From: Phymatolithon calcareum
Lineage: Eukaryota; Rhodophyta; Florideophyceae; Hapalidiales
Length of the DNA stretch: 64,000 bases
Direction: 5' to 3'
Assembly: GCA_977006965.1 (NCBI GenBank)
Contig: OZ345377.1
Coordinates: 372,001 to 436,000 of the forward strand
Part shown: in pieces, positions 10,371 to 20,140 of the stretch
Numbering within the stretch: the stretch's first letter is position 1
Layout: each line of letters opens with the position of its first letter
The notes under the pieces: model-generated
Told to the model about the DNA's origin: nothing
Databases searched by the model: none
The model's input: only the letters and a program-made list of their open reading frames with translations
Made by a program: the position numbers and the translations under genes

Positions 10371-11609
10371 TAGGCATGTCTGTACTTGGAAGGGTTGGAG
10401 CCCATTCGAAAATGCTGGTCTTGTTCAGAGCTTGATCGATCCTTTTTCTCAGCAGGATTATCGTACCCGCCTTGAGTGCGGATCTGCTTCGTGACAAAGA
10501 TGGTTGAGGACAATAATCATGTCCACGTTTGTGCTTTGAGGAGCCACAGTCGTAGCAGAATGATGCGGAACCACTTGGTCGGACACGAGAAGGACGTGTC
10601 GAGCGATTGTTTCGGCGCTTTCCAATACGCCCTTGCAATCGTGAGGGAAGTGAGGGTCTCTGCTGCGTGGTTGTTTTGCGATTTTGAAGGCTAGATTCGC
10701 GATTCTTGGTCTGCGAATTCTCTCTCGATGAAGAGTTAAACAACAGTAGGGCCTTATTTGCCCTCTGAACGATAAGATTTTCGATCTCTGCAGGGGTCAT
10801 CGAAATGGATGGTTTCGGTGAGGAGGAAATGTTGCGCATGACTGCAATAGCGTCATCAAGATGAAGACGGCATCGGGTTCCGGAACTGAAAAGCATCTGA
10901 TTGGCGGCCATATTAGATGGCTTATTCAATTCTTTGATGCTTTTCGCAACAGACCTTTAAGCTGACCTAAAATGTGGTCGACCTTAGAATGATCTGCAGG
11001 ACTCAGAGGGAGAGAGGGATCAGGTTCGTTCCGCTTGCGGGATTCGGCGAACCCGATCAACTGAAGCTTAGCACTAGTTAGGGTATCCTCGCTCAGTGAA
11101 GCATTATTGAGCAGTGTGATCGCCAGAACTTCCCCAACTTGGGACGAGGCAGATGCTCCTGCGTGCATTAGATGCTCAGCTGCAAGACCACGGAACCTGG
11201 AGACGAAGGTCTGAAGATCCTCTCCCTTACGACGACGGCAGTTTGTGATCGCATGGAAGGAAGCTATCAATCTGGTGACGACTGCAATGGGTGGATCAAC
11301 AGCAATTATGTTGACTATTTCCCTTACAGCTTCAATTTGGTCTTCCTGATCGAAATCTACAAGGCCATGAGAATGAGCCTCATCGACGATAGACTTCTGA
11401 GCCGTGGGCAGACCTCGATCGTATATCTGACGAGCTAACGTGGCGAATACGGTCTGGTAGACGCGGTCTGTGCCCTTCTTGGCGGCTTCCGAGATGGTGG
11501 TCACCCATCTAGAAATCTCGCGACACCAGACCTCCATGTCCTCGCTTGGACTGAACATGGGAGGGTCTCTCGGCGAATGAACTTTCGAGGAACCAGGCGC
11601 TGGGCCCAT
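10306..11609 (-). pseudogene. Copia gag with zinc knuckle, split by a frame change
   Basis: The first part (11609-10926, 227 aa) is a helical gag-like protein of the kind that forms the particle shell, with the segment LIASFHAITNCRRRKGEDL. It ends at TGA 10926-10928. A second frame, open across that stop, continues with AANQMLFSSGTRCRLHLDDA, an Arg-rich stretch and a zinc knuckle FCYDCGSSKHKRGHDYC (CX2CX4HX6C). The two parts read as one gag interrupted by a minus-one type shift in a window of about 13 codons. I see no canonical slippery heptamer, so a plain mutation is equally likely. The first ATG (11607-11609) lies inside the primer-binding site. Confidence 0.8.
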
Positions 11610-11612
11610 AAC
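11597..11612 (-). promoter_or_regulatory. Primer-binding site complementary to the anticodon arm of initiator tRNA-Met
   Basis: Immediately next to the 5' LTR the minus strand reads GTTATGGGCCCAGCGC. Its complement contains GCTGGGCCCATAAC, the anticodon stem and loop of eukaryotic initiator tRNA-Met, ending exactly at tRNA position C39. Drosophila copia and yeast Ty5 prime this way, with a cleaved 5' half-tRNA rather than with the tRNA 3' end. There is no gap between the site and the LTR. Confidence 0.8.
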
Positions 11613-11888
11613 TGTAGTAGGTAGTACGACGTGTACGTGCGGTAGCGAGCGCCTGTATCGGAAGGCTGTGTTGGAGTGGGGAGAGCGCGCGCGCAGATAG
11701 CAAAACGAAATGGTACGAAAATACCCCCCAGACCCCCTGTCTCACTCTCCTGTCTGGGCTCCTCCTTTTACTGCTGAGAAAATCCGGGAGATTGCAAAGG
11801 GAGATGTGGAAGAATGTGATTGGCCATATAGTGACCAATGGCGAATAGGAAGATGCGATGCTACACGTGTAGGCATTATGATGCCACA
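11613..11888 (-). repeat. 5' LTR of the Copia element (right in the window)
   Basis: This is the 276-bp partner of 5039-5314 and contains the promoter driving minus-strand gag-pol. It differs from the other LTR at about a dozen bases by eye. Confidence 0.95.
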
Positions 11889-11893
11889 AAGCC
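11889..11893. repeat. Target site duplication AAGCC, right
   Basis: It repeats the AAGCC at 5034-5038 outside the other LTR. Confidence 0.9.
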
Positions 11894-12049
11894 CCGCGGT
11901 CATACGAATATACGGACAAGGCTTTCTCAGGTGCTACCCTCACTAGGGCGGCACTACTCTTCTATCTGGTATTCTATTTGAGCTACTATCATGTATTCGG
12001 ATGTTTTTTATAGCTTTTCGTAGCAGTTTGCGAGGTGTCGCTTCTTTTT

Positions 12050-12240
12050 TCACTGCAGGTCTCCTTCATTCTGCATACTCTCGATGATGCTTTTTCTGAA
12101 GAGCGAAATGTCATCTAGTGCCTTCTCAGTTGCCGCTCTGTCTTCTTTCTTGAGTTCACAAGTTAACATGTTGCAATAAAGGGTCTCCATGTGCTGTCTG
12201 CCTTTGTTTCTGAATCTACCTGCGATCAGTGTTTATGACA
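12050..12240 (-). mobile_element. Fragment of interspersed coding repeat C
   Basis: The minus strand ends in a short peptide, EKALDDISLFRKSIIESM, followed by NEGDLQ and a stop. The same ending occurs at 52.4 kb (EKALDSILLYSVTIIDNMEN) and 62.6 kb (KALDEPLLFSKTLIERMENE). Upstream, RFRNKGRQHMETL matches KFGTRAREHMETL at 62.75 kb. This is therefore the C-terminal end of a dispersed protein-coding element whose family I cannot name. Confidence 0.5.
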
Positions 12241-13296
12241 TTTTTCTGTCGCATAGAGTGCTCTGCGTATCATAGTAGTTTTTGTTGTTGAAGGTTATGG
12301 GGAAGGGTGGTTGAGCGTTGGTTCCTTGGTTTATTGACTTGGCCGACCTCTGCTCTTGGCTATATAGGCCTAGGATTCGGCTTGGATCAAATTTGGTCCG
12401 AAACAAGGGCGTACAGTGTTTCAGGCAGCAATAGAAGGCACAGTTCTTTGGCGAGAATTCGCATACGAAAGGCAGGGCAGTGCTATTGCATTGCCTTGCT
12501 TTGTTTCGAGGCAACAGTCGTGAGGCGGCTGAATCCAGGCGAACTTGACCCAGCGATTGCCCCGGCACGTGTACCAATGCTGAACGGTTCACCTTCCGCC
12601 GTCCGTGTTTCTGCATTTTTAGTCAGCGCGGTCGCGGGATGCATAGCTATTGCCCTTTAATAAGGAGAAAGGAGAGCAACACCCCGCTCGCGATCGGGGA
12701 GTAACGAGCATGAAATTGCCATGACGTTCCTGTTGCTGCTCTGGTCTGCATCTTCACAACGACATAGCCAAATGCTAATGGATTGCTGCACTTGCACTAC
12801 GCATATCTCGTCATCTATGGAAATGCTAGGAAATGCTAGGAACTCAAGCAATTTCCGCAAGGGTCATTCTTTCGGAAGAACAGCACGACCGAGCAATGTC
12901 TTCTGCAGCATATGCTGTCTGATTGCCCTACTGTATTTTCCATCTCGCTAGGACACGCAGGTGAAATCTATATTACGCCCTTGATCACAAATTATTAAAA
13001 AATGTCGAATAGGGCCACCCTGAAAAGATTGCAATGTCGTGTCCCCGTGCTCTTTGCTCAAGGATCGTTAATTCATAGCAACGAAATCTCAAACCATCCG
13101 CGGCAGGATTGCCGCCCTGCAATTGGACGTTCCAAGGCATTCTCGAATTGAGCGAATCATCGTCTCCCGGATGGCAGCCATCTGAAAATTCTTTTTCCAT
13201 TCCAGCTCAACACTTTCGCTTGCAATCACGAATGCTGCTTCCGTACAGTCTCCCATTCACAAAGGTAAGCAGGACGTCTAGATACGCGTCGTGATC
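12241..13296. other. Intergenic region upstream of glutathione synthetase
   Basis: No convincing gene is seen. The sequence AAAGGTAAGC near 13260 looks like a splice donor just upstream of the GSS start, so a 5' leader intron is possible but not supported by an acceptor. A short direct repeat GGAAATGCTA occurs at about 12818-12840. Confidence 0.4.
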
Positions 13297-14730
13297 ATGG
13301 ATCGACTTGCAGCAGAAGCCGTCTCACTCGCCACCACGACCGGAATGCTGATGAGCAAGGAAGGCGACGCGAACGTGAAGCACACACCGTTTACGCTTAT
13401 GCCATCGCCTGTCAGATCCTCGGAGTTCTCCCTCGCCGTCCGACTCGGCACCATATTGAACAAAGTGACCATGCACCTGGCCGCTGACTATGATTACCTT
13501 CGTTACATACTTGCCGAGACCGCTGCTGCGGATAAGGAATTCACAGGACGCCTTCTTTCCCTTCTCGACGGGGCTCGTCCAGCTCACACAGGCGTAGAGT
13601 TCACAATCAACCGGTATGATTTCTTTGTAGATGCAAGTGATTCACAAGATGCCCCCGGGTCGGCCAGAGGTCTCCGCATGGTCGAGATGAACTGCATTGC
13701 GGCCGGCGTCGTGACACAGGCTGGCCTAACGACGAAGTTGCACAAGACTCTCATGGCGCATCCTGCCGCGGCGGCTGCCGGTGTGCAGATTGATCCGCGA
13801 TCCATGCCGGAGAATGAATCTGTCTCTGACAGTGCAAACAGCATTGCTCTTGCACACGAAGAGTTCTGCAAGATGTACGCGAAGAGTTCCTGGCCCTCCG
13901 TGCGCATCGTGATGGTTGTCATTCCACCATTCTGCAATGCGTGCGATCAAGACATGCTGAGGTGGCAGGTGTGGCAGGAACATAAGATTGATTTTGTGAG
14001 GTTAACACTGGCGGATATTAACGATTATGGCACTATTCGAGATGATGGGGCGTTGTACATTTCAGGTTTTGCCGGCATTTCGAGTTTTGTTGTGTCTTTG
14101 GCGTACTTCAGGACGGGTTATGCACCGTATGAATACCCGACGGAGAAGGAATGGGCAGGGCGTGCGTTGTTGGAGCGGTCGAATGTGGTCTCTTGCCCCT
14201 CTGTCGCAATGCAGCTCGTGGGGACGAAAAAGGTGCAGCAAGTGCTTGGCAAGCCTGGCGTTCTAGAACAGTTTTGTGACTCGAAACATGATTTGGAATT
14301 GATTCGCTCTTGCTTCGTGAGGCAGTTTCCGTTCCCTGCGGGAGAGCAGGGAGACAGAGCTGCGAAAATGGCTCTGGAAAACCCGAACGCATTTGTTTTG
14401 AAGCCACAACGTGAAGGTGGAGGAAATAACTTGTACAAACAAGATATGGTAGTCGTGCTGTCTAAGATGTCTTCTGAGGAGAGGTCTGCCTTTGTTTTGA
14501 TGCAGCGAATTTACCCAGCTCCCGTCAATAATATTGTTGTGCGTGACGGTAAGTGGAAGGAAGGTAACGTGGTGTGCGAGCTGGGAATATTTGGCAGTAT
14601 GATTCTTGTCAAGGGAAAAGAAGTGCAGAATCGCGTTGTCGGTCACAGCATGAAAAGTAAGCTTAGCAATGTAGATGATGGTGGAATTTGTGTGGGTGTT
14701 GCAGTTCTTGATAGTCCTCGAATTATCTGA
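13297..14730 (+). CDS. GSS: Glutathione synthetase (eukaryotic type)
   Basis: It makes glutathione by joining gamma-glutamylcysteine and glycine with ATP. The 477-residue single-exon protein has the length of eukaryotic GSS. It shows the conserved N-terminal HTPFTLMPSPV, the substrate-site segment MVEMNCIAAG, the glycine-rich ATP-grasp loop FVLKPQREGGGNN (about residues 366-378), ELGIFGSMI, and the C-terminal lid VDDGGICVGVAVLDSP. I start at ATG 13297; an in-frame GTG two codons upstream is not needed. The next gene, a glycosyltransferase on the opposite strand, ends about 360 bases downstream, so the two are convergent. No transit peptide is evident, which suggests the cytosolic enzyme. Nothing appears broken. 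Confidence 0.95.
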   Translation: MDRLAAEAVSLATTTGMLMSKEGDANVKHTPFTLMPSPVRSSEFSLAVRLGTILNKVTMHLAADYDYLRYILAETAAADKEFTGRLLSLLDGARPAHTGVEFTINRYDFFVDASDSQDAPGSARGLRMVEMNCIAAGVVTQAGLTTKLHKTLMAHPAAAAAGVQIDPRSMPENESVSDSANSIALAHEEFCKMYAKSSWPSVRIVMVVIPPFCNACDQDMLRWQVWQEHKIDFVRLTLADINDYGTIRDDGALYISGFAGISSFVVSLAYFRTGYAPYEYPTEKEWAGRALLERSNVVSCPSVAMQLVGTKKVQQVLGKPGVLEQFCDSKHDLELIRSCFVRQFPFPAGEQGDRAAKMALENPNAFVLKPQREGGGNNLYKQDMVVVLSKMSSEERSAFVLMQRIYPAPVNNIVVRDGKWKEGNVVCELGIFGSMILVKGKEVQNRVVGHSMKSKLSNVDDGGICVGVAVLDSPRII

Positions 14731-15086
14731 AATCGGAAATGCATGATCGTGAATGCCGTAGTCAAGACATTACATCCACCCCGTGAGATGCAGGCAGCTG
14801 AGCGCTCTTTTTTAAGTTGCAAAAAAACAACTCGAACTTTCAGCAGTCGCTTCAAGGACCAACGCTGGGCATCAAACATAACCATCAGCCACATTATCCT
14901 CGGTTTGTTTTACAGGTAAAAGCAGGACAGGTCATGACCAAAAAGACCGAAGAGTGCAATCTGACTTTGTCATTAACAACAACTCTACGCGAAGCTGATT
15001 TTCGTAATGAATGCACAGAAAGGCATGACACATCCAACAAATGCTCGAACTCCATCAAAATTTGTGCTGTGCACTCAATATTACGG
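14731..15086. other. Convergent intergenic spacer
   Basis: This is shared 3' flank of the glutathione synthetase and glycosyltransferase genes. The plus-strand frames open here are shadows and no further gene is seen. Confidence 0.5.
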
Positions 15087-16343
15087 CTATGTAGCGCCGG
15101 AAGAGGAGAAGAAGGACAAAAAACTCGAACTGGGCTTGTCGGCATTCTCGCATTCCTCCAACAACACAAGTTTAGTTTTTCCGGAAAAGGCCGCAAATGT
15201 TGCAAGTCCCGACCCAGTTGTCACAAGGGTATGCGCTTTCCCCAGCACAAGTCCCTCCACCAATGTGTTGGTCAGCGCATCTGGAATCTCATCCAACGAC
15301 ACGGTACCAGAATGACGAGGTCGAATGGGGCTCACAACAACTTGTGCACCATACCGCCTCGCCCGTTCCTCAAAAACAGTCTTGAAATCTTCATCATCAG
15401 TGGCGAGATACACAGCGCCCATTCCGGTATCGGCACACTTCAGCAATCGATCCGCGGTTGTATTATGGTCCATGTTCAGCTCCTGGAATCGTTTCGTCCT
15501 TCCCTCTTTCCGGAACTTTCCACCCAGTCTAGCGTGCACGGCAGTGAAATACTGATCCGGGATGATGGCCAGAGTGTCTGCGGTCCGCTTCGCGACGGCG
15601 CGTCGAAAGTTGAACAGAGCGCGATAGATTTTTCGATTGAAGTACATATTGCTCTCCCCGAGATAACCGCAACGGTCGGTGCGATTGCCAGGACGGAGGC
15701 GACGGCAAGCAATACGAAAGTGCGCAGTTCCCACAGTGCGTTCGTACATCGGAAATGTTGCCGACGCGAGACGGATGATTCGTTTCTGCCAATGGCGCTG
15801 CTCGAACTGCGGTTGCGACAGACGGCGCACTCCAGCTCGACCACGCGCCCACGATGTGCGCCAGTTGAGCATGGGCGTTCCGGCGAGAGGGATGGGGGTA
15901 TCCCAACGGATACGTCCCGGTTTGAGGAGCCGGCGGATGGGAAATTCGGGGACGTCTTCGACAATAAAGAAACGACGGGTTTCCATGGCGAGCATGAAGG
16001 CGTGATGGAGACCACGGATCTTGTCGCCGAGTCCTGAACTGCCGCTCCCATTCCAGCAGAGAACGCGGGTCTGGTTGTAGAGGTGTGGATCGTGGGCGAT
16101 GCGAATGTACCATTCGATGTACTCCTCTAGAAGCTCGTCAAAGGCGGAGAGCAGGTCCAAGCCGGTGTCGGCCATGCGCGCCTCCACGCGCGCGAGGAGC
16201 ATGGGACCGGCGGGTTGGAGATGGGGTGTGACTGCTTCGGTTAGCATAATGCAGAGTAGCACAACAAGGGCGGGGCGGAGGCGCCTTGGAATGCGAGTAA
16301 GGGATTTGGGAGCATGCATTGCGGCGGCGGGCGAGCGGTTCAT
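15087..16343 (-). CDS. Fucosyltransferase-like type II membrane glycosyltransferase (418 aa)
   Basis: This is probably a Golgi glycosyltransferase. A short basic N-terminus is followed by one hydrophobic segment, PALVVLLCIMLTEAV (about residues 24-38), a signal anchor. The lumenal part begins with CWNGSGSSGLGDKIRG (about 97-112), matching the GLGDxxRG sugar-nucleotide motif of NodZ/FUT8/O-fucosyltransferase-like enzymes. It also has HARLGG (about 267-272), the counterpart of the HxRxGD motif, and a C-terminal VTTGSGLATFAAFSG, typical of the nucleotide-binding half. These features favour a GDP-fucose-type donor, but donor and acceptor cannot be told from sequence. The Ser/Phe-rich C-terminal tail is not conserved. 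ATG 16343 is the first in frame. A TATA-like AAATATAAGC lies about 95 bases upstream. Confidence 0.8.
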   Translation of the reverse strand: MNRSPAAAMHAPKSLTRIPRRLRPALVVLLCIMLTEAVTPHLQPAGPMLLARVEARMADTGLDLLSAFDELLEEYIEWYIRIAHDPHLYNQTRVLCWNGSGSSGLGDKIRGLHHAFMLAMETRRFFIVEDVPEFPIRRLLKPGRIRWDTPIPLAGTPMLNWRTSWARGRAGVRRLSQPQFEQRHWQKRIIRLASATFPMYERTVGTAHFRIACRRLRPGNRTDRCGYLGESNMYFNRKIYRALFNFRRAVAKRTADTLAIIPDQYFTAVHARLGGKFRKEGRTKRFQELNMDHNTTADRLLKCADTGMGAVYLATDDEDFKTVFEERARRYGAQVVVSPIRPRHSGTVSLDEIPDALTNTLVEGLVLGKAHTLVTTGSGLATFAAFSGKTKLVLLEECENADKPSSSFLSFFSSSGAT

Positions 16344-16431
16344 GAGGCAGGTCGCCAGACATGCGGGCTAAGATGCAAAGAGTTTGTTACGACGTTCTCT
16401 CCGCGAGAAGCATGATGTGTCGACGGCGACC

Positions 16432-16444
16432 GCTTATATTTTGA
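16432..16444 (-). promoter_or_regulatory. TATA-like element upstream of the glycosyltransferase gene
   Basis: The minus strand reads CAAAATATAAGCG in an otherwise GC-rich flank, about 90 bases before the ATG at 16343. The position suits a core promoter but it is a single weak match. Confidence 0.3.
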
Positions 16445-16592
16445 GGGCAAAAAACGGTTGACAGTAGGCACGGTCTTGTCGCGAGTGGATGTGTGTTGAA
16501 TTCGTCCGGAAGCTCCGTCTCGGTGGGTGAGAGGTGGTCTGACACGGTGGACTATTGCAAGGAGGAAAATGGATGAGGAAGAATGCCTCTCC

Positions 16593-16988
16593 CTATCGCC
16601 TGAGTTTAACTGAAGCATCCCTGTGCATTTTGACGTGTGGAAGTACCGCCTCCTTTTCACTGTGTCTGGCGACAAGTGTGCAAAAGTTGGGATCATGATT
16701 CGTGCAATCAGTGGAACTGTATTGTAAAATGGGAATGACCAGGACCTGCTCTTGGCGAGTGATGAACACTTGTCGAATTTTTTCTTGGCCCAGATCAGTG
16801 CTTCTTTCAGAGATATTTAGTTCGGCCTGGGCCAAGTTGGAAACGGAGAGAAAAAAATAGGTTTCTGCCACAATTGGATCGAGCTGGCGCTCGAGCGGCG
16901 ACATCTGCCTGATTAGCTTTTTCGGCGCCACCGGTCTGCGGCTCTGGATGATGGCGAGGACGATGAGAGTACGAAATGCCAAACTCAT
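16593..16988 (-). CDS. Hypothetical small protein with a hydrophobic N-terminus (131 aa)
   Basis: This ORF from ATG 16988 has a hydrophobic start (MSLAFRTLIVLAII) resembling a signal peptide or anchor, followed by a polar, basic body with two close cysteines (CTNHDPNFC). I recognise no family. It lies about 250 bases upstream of the glycosyltransferase start, on the same strand. It could be a chance ORF; the signal-like start is the only positive evidence. Confidence 0.25.
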   Translation of the reverse strand: MSLAFRTLIVLAIIQSRRPVAPKKLIRQMSPLERQLDPIVAETYFFLSVSNLAQAELNISERSTDLGQEKIRQVFITRQEQVLVIPILQYSSTDCTNHDPNFCTLVARHSEKEAVLPHVKMHRDASVKLRR

Positions 16989-18010
16989 GATCTTACGTGC
17001 GTGTGCAAGCGTGAAATGAGAGATATGGCGCGGAATGGTCGGCTAGCGTTGGATCTGGGTGGCCATTTTCTGTTCTGCTTGCACGGCTCGACCGTATTGC
17101 CAGCATGTACTGATTCCACCCAAGATGCTAGAAGTGGAATCTTCCAACCCGCTTCCCCGGTTGGAATTACAGTCTTTATTACCAATGACGGGCGCAAAAT
17201 TTTGTGTTTCAGATCACACAGGGGTTAAAAAGCACAAAAATCAGTCACGCTTTCCCCAATTACGTCGAGTCTTATTTTGTGATTCAGAAAGGCCCCATTA
17301 TGACCAGGCCTAGAGGGAATTAAATTGTAATTACAATTAATATTGGAACCTATTCACCAATTGCAATATTGATTGCAGAAATTAAAGAGATTGCAATAGC
17401 CCAGAGCAAGTCTGAGGCATTTGAGTTGGAATTTCTTAAGGCCAGGAAAGCTCGCAAGTAAGTAAACAGGAACCTTCATGGAGCGAGACTGACGAATGCG
17501 TTACAGGCACCTCTGATGACTTGAAAGTGTCAAGTCATCAGAAGTGCTTATCATAACGTGAAGTAATTGCAATCATAATTGGGTTTGCTGATGTAATTGC
17601 AATTAGATTTGCTTCTATTAGTCCAATAAAACTGAAATTGGTAATTTGGTATTTTCCTCGCATCATTACCAATTTTAGTGGTTCAAGCCCAGATTATGAG
17701 GACATGTTTAGGACGTATACATCAGATGCGACTCAAAAGGATAGTTGACGAAAGTGGCAACATGAGTCCAGCTCCAAAGACATCCTAAAGGCCGCATAGA
17801 TGTTGAATGTACTTCATAAAAGCAGTTGAGTTGCTGAAGACCAGAAACGAACAAAATTATGAAATACGGACGATACACGGGACCGCATTCCATTTCAAGT
17901 TCGCCAGGGTTCTCTTTACCCTTCAAGGCCGAAATGGATGAAAAGTTAGGTGCCCTCAATGCTAGATTCAATTTCATGTGAGAGTAGGGCACAAGGTATT
18001 CTGTCTATTT
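16989..18010. other. AT-rich intergenic region with inverted repeats
   Basis: No gene is seen. From about 17310 to 17680 the sequence is rich in AATTACAATTA and ATTGCAATTA words. A perfect hairpin lies at 17513-17541 (12-bp arms, 5-nt loop), and AAATTGGTAAT recurs inverted at about 17635-17673. This may be the remnant of a short AT-rich transposon, but no clean ends were found. Confidence 0.4.
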
Positions 18011-18580
18011 CACTTTCAGGGTCGGCAAAGTAGCCGGTACTCGCTCTCTCCAATTGTGGCTTTCTTGAGATGCGATTCTTTGCTCGTTTCGATGAGCGGT
18101 GCCTTATAAGCTATCGGATTCTCCAACCTACTGGCTGGGGGTTGCATATCACACCCCACGAATACCGACATTAATCTATCACTGCCAGGTCTAACGGCTA
18201 CTTTGATACGAACGTGCAATTCAGTGACCTAACTTGGCGATCTCTTGGGCCTCCCCTCCGGTGATTTCAGGTCTTTCACAGTCTGGTCTAACGGCCACCG
18301 CGATACGCACGCGCGAGACAGTTAGCCAACTCGGCGATCTCATGGTGCCTCCCATTCTCTGATTATTTCGGCTGACGGGTCTGTCCTTTATTACGAGGTT
18401 ACATTTGCGGGTGGTCACCCGACGCGGTCGCTCTATAGGATTTCCCCTAAGTCTTGTGCTGTCAGTGTTTTTATTAGCCTTCCTATTTCGCCATTGACCG
18501 CGTTCACATTGCAAGACACTGTCTTGTTCGGCAACAAGAGGCATACACTGCAATTTCAGATTGTCAGTGAGATGGCACAC
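18011..18580 (-). mobile_element. Possible degenerate retroelement coding fragment
   Basis: Minus-strand frames here are open in pieces. One, CNVNAVNGEIGRLIKTL near 18500, recalls the first motif of LINE endonucleases (CNVNGL). The remainder is low in recognisable motifs. The call is tentative. Confidence 0.25.
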
Positions 18581-18780
18581 GTCGGAAGAAAAAACTGCAA
18601 TATTTCGAACTCTAAGCTCTCGAAAGAACTGCCTACTTTACTCTCTGCAAAGATGCAGTCGATAACGTCCGATCAGTTAATCAACGAAGATGAGTCATTT
18701 TAGTCTGCCTCCGTCGTCGTTTTTTCGATACCGTCCCGAACTCATGCTTTCTCGGAAACCAGGAATCGATAGTTCACAGA

Positions 18781-19150
18781 ACACACGTCCTGACCATAGC
18801 ATTGATGAAGAACTATGCGCGTAAGCGAGAGGCATGGGCAATGGTGAGTAGCACTGTTGCCACTTTTCACCACGGATGCAATATGGAAGTAATTCCGTAC
18901 GATCCAGTGTGCAAGGCCTGTAATTCTGGTTCCAAGGAAACTACCGAACACCTAATCCTACGATGTGGTGGGCGTTCCGCCTCACGACGAAAATATATTG
19001 GCCGAGTGGGAAAAAAGACTGTAGAAGAGGTATGCCGTGAGAGACCCCTAGCCGTACTCAAATTTCTGAACAATGAGATGCTGTTGCAAAACAGCTCTAG
19101 ACGCTTACCATAAGTGTGAGCGATCTTTCCGCAATAAAGAAAGAAAGAAA
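18781..19150 (+). mobile_element. 3' end of LINE family B (zinc-knuckle C-terminus and A-rich tail)
   Basis: A plus-strand ORF carries CKACNSGSKETTEHLILRC, the CX2C..HX4C knuckle found at the C-terminus of many non-LTR polyproteins, then GGRSASRRKYIGRVG. It ends in CCGCAATAAAGAAAGAAAGAAAG. The same protein and tail occur inverted at 38.5-39.4 kb (CKMCSTDCNETVEHLLLRC). This copy is 5'-truncated, as is typical of LINEs. Confidence 0.75.
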
Positions 19151-19178
19151 GAGTACCCAATTCGGGGTCAAGAGACCA

Positions 19179-19229
19179 ATAATTACAACGGGACGCCTTC
19201 AACAATTGAAGGAGTCCCGTTGTAATTAT
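19179..19229. repeat. Long near-perfect hairpin
   Basis: Arms of about 23 bp, differing by one offset base, flank a short AT-rich centre. It lies directly after the tail of the LINE family B fragment. Confidence 0.75.
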
Positions 19230-19382
19230 AGTTCAGTTCTTTCAAATTTGAATTACAGTGAAAACTGACGTACGCCACGGAGAGCTTACGCACACGCGTC
19301 ATTCAATTTCAACAGAAACGTGCAGGCCTGTCCCAGCTGTCAAGCAGGTCATTGCCCGCTCCGCCCGTCCATCGTCCGCATC

Positions 19383-19516
19383 CTCGACGCCTCGACGTCC
19401 ACTCTCGCTGCTTTTGCCCTCGACGCCTCGACGTTCACTCTCGCTGCCCTTTGCCTTCGACGCTTCGACGTCCACTCTCAGCGCCCTTTGCCCTCGACGC
19501 TTCGACGTCAACAGCC
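19383..19516. repeat. Minisatellite of about 37 bp, 3.6 units
   Basis: Units start at 19383, 19419, 19456 and 19493 (last one partial). Each begins with CTCGACGCcTCGACGT and ends in TTTGCC. The array ends about 57 bases before the start codon of the V-ATPase e gene, so it lies in the promoter or leader. Confidence 0.85.
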
Positions 19517-19573
19517 GGGTTAAAAACGGTGCGCAAGTAGCACGTGGTAAAGTGTAGCGAAACCACGGTTATA

Positions 19574-19956
19574 ATGGGCGTTCTTCTCGGCGGCACCGCG
19601 ATCTTTCTTGTGCTTGGCGCTATTGCCTACTTCCTTGTTTCCGTCATCTATCGCAACGACAAGGATTCCCAAGCGTGAGTTTTCCTATCATGTTTGCTCC
19701 CTCGCGTCTGGCGCTTCTGCTTCACCCGCTAACCTTGACTTCCGTATTGTGCTTGCTGCGTGGTTCCATTGCTTTTTCCGACTGTGGATGAATACCTGCG
19801 TGCAACAAATATCCTCGATAATGCGGAACATTCCCTCTGTGTAGATTGAGCCAGTTGTGCGTCATGCTCGCGACGGGCTGCATGTACATCATGTGGTCGA
19901 CGTGCTATCTCCACCAACTACACCCACTCATCCGTCCAATTAAGCGTGGCGAGTAA
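19574..19956 (+). CDS. VMA9: V-type ATPase V0 subunit e (two exons, 70 aa)
   Basis: This is a small two-helix subunit of the membrane V0 sector of the proton pump acidifying vacuoles and Golgi. Exon 1 (19574-19674) encodes MGVLLGGTAIFLVLGAIAYF and SVIYRNDKDSQ. A GT-AG intron (19675-19844, 170 nt, donor GTGAGT, acceptor TGTGTAG) follows. Exon 2 (19845-19956) encodes SQLCVMLATGCMYIMWSTCY, then LHQLHPLIRPIKRGE and stop. The joined 70 residues have the length and layout of plant VHA-e and animal ATP6V0E. Two hydrophobic helices, the W near the end of helix 2 and the QxxPLI segment all fit. The last codons GAG TAA overlap a GTAAGT, so alternative splicing at the end is conceivable. RBBP5/SWD1 lies tail-to-tail, 184 bases away. 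Confidence 0.88.
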
Positions 19957-20140
19957 GTATATGCGCTAGTTTCCACGTAGTGTCCTTGTGCTCTCCATCG
20001 CGATAACTTTTTGAATTTGCCGACTTGCCAATAAACTCTCTTACCTTCAACACAACGTCGATTCCGACGCCTAATATGTTTATAATGACCAAAGAATTTA
20101 GTTAATCCCAAGAAACGCTCTTCCTTCACCGCTCAGGCAC

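Larger units (their letters stand above)
5039..11888 (-). mobile_element. Complete Ty1/Copia-type LTR retrotransposon
   Basis: Two 276-bp direct repeats (5039-5314 and 11613-11888) flank about 6.3 kb. In element orientation each begins TGTGGC and ends CTACA, and the whole is bounded by the 5-bp duplication AAGCC (5034-5038 and 11889-11893). Coding runs on the minus strand in the order gag, protease, integrase, reverse transcriptase, RNase H. Integrase before reverse transcriptase defines the Copia group. A primer site abuts the 5' LTR at 11597-11612, and a polypurine run abuts the 3' LTR at about 5315-5327. The LTRs differ at roughly a dozen positions by eye, and pol needs several frame changes, so this copy is not young and not active as written. 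An unusual 1.4-kb tail between RNase H and the 3' LTR carries an antisense ORF. Confidence 0.95.

Noticed and set aside
13291-13296. GTG start two codons before the glutathione synthetase ATG
   Set aside because: Non-ATG initiation is not needed; ATG 13297 gives a normal eukaryotic GSS.
14817-16037. Plus-strand ORF of 406 aa opposite the glycosyltransferase
   Set aside because: The minus-strand frame carries the GLGD and HxRxG motifs and a signal anchor; the plus frame has none.
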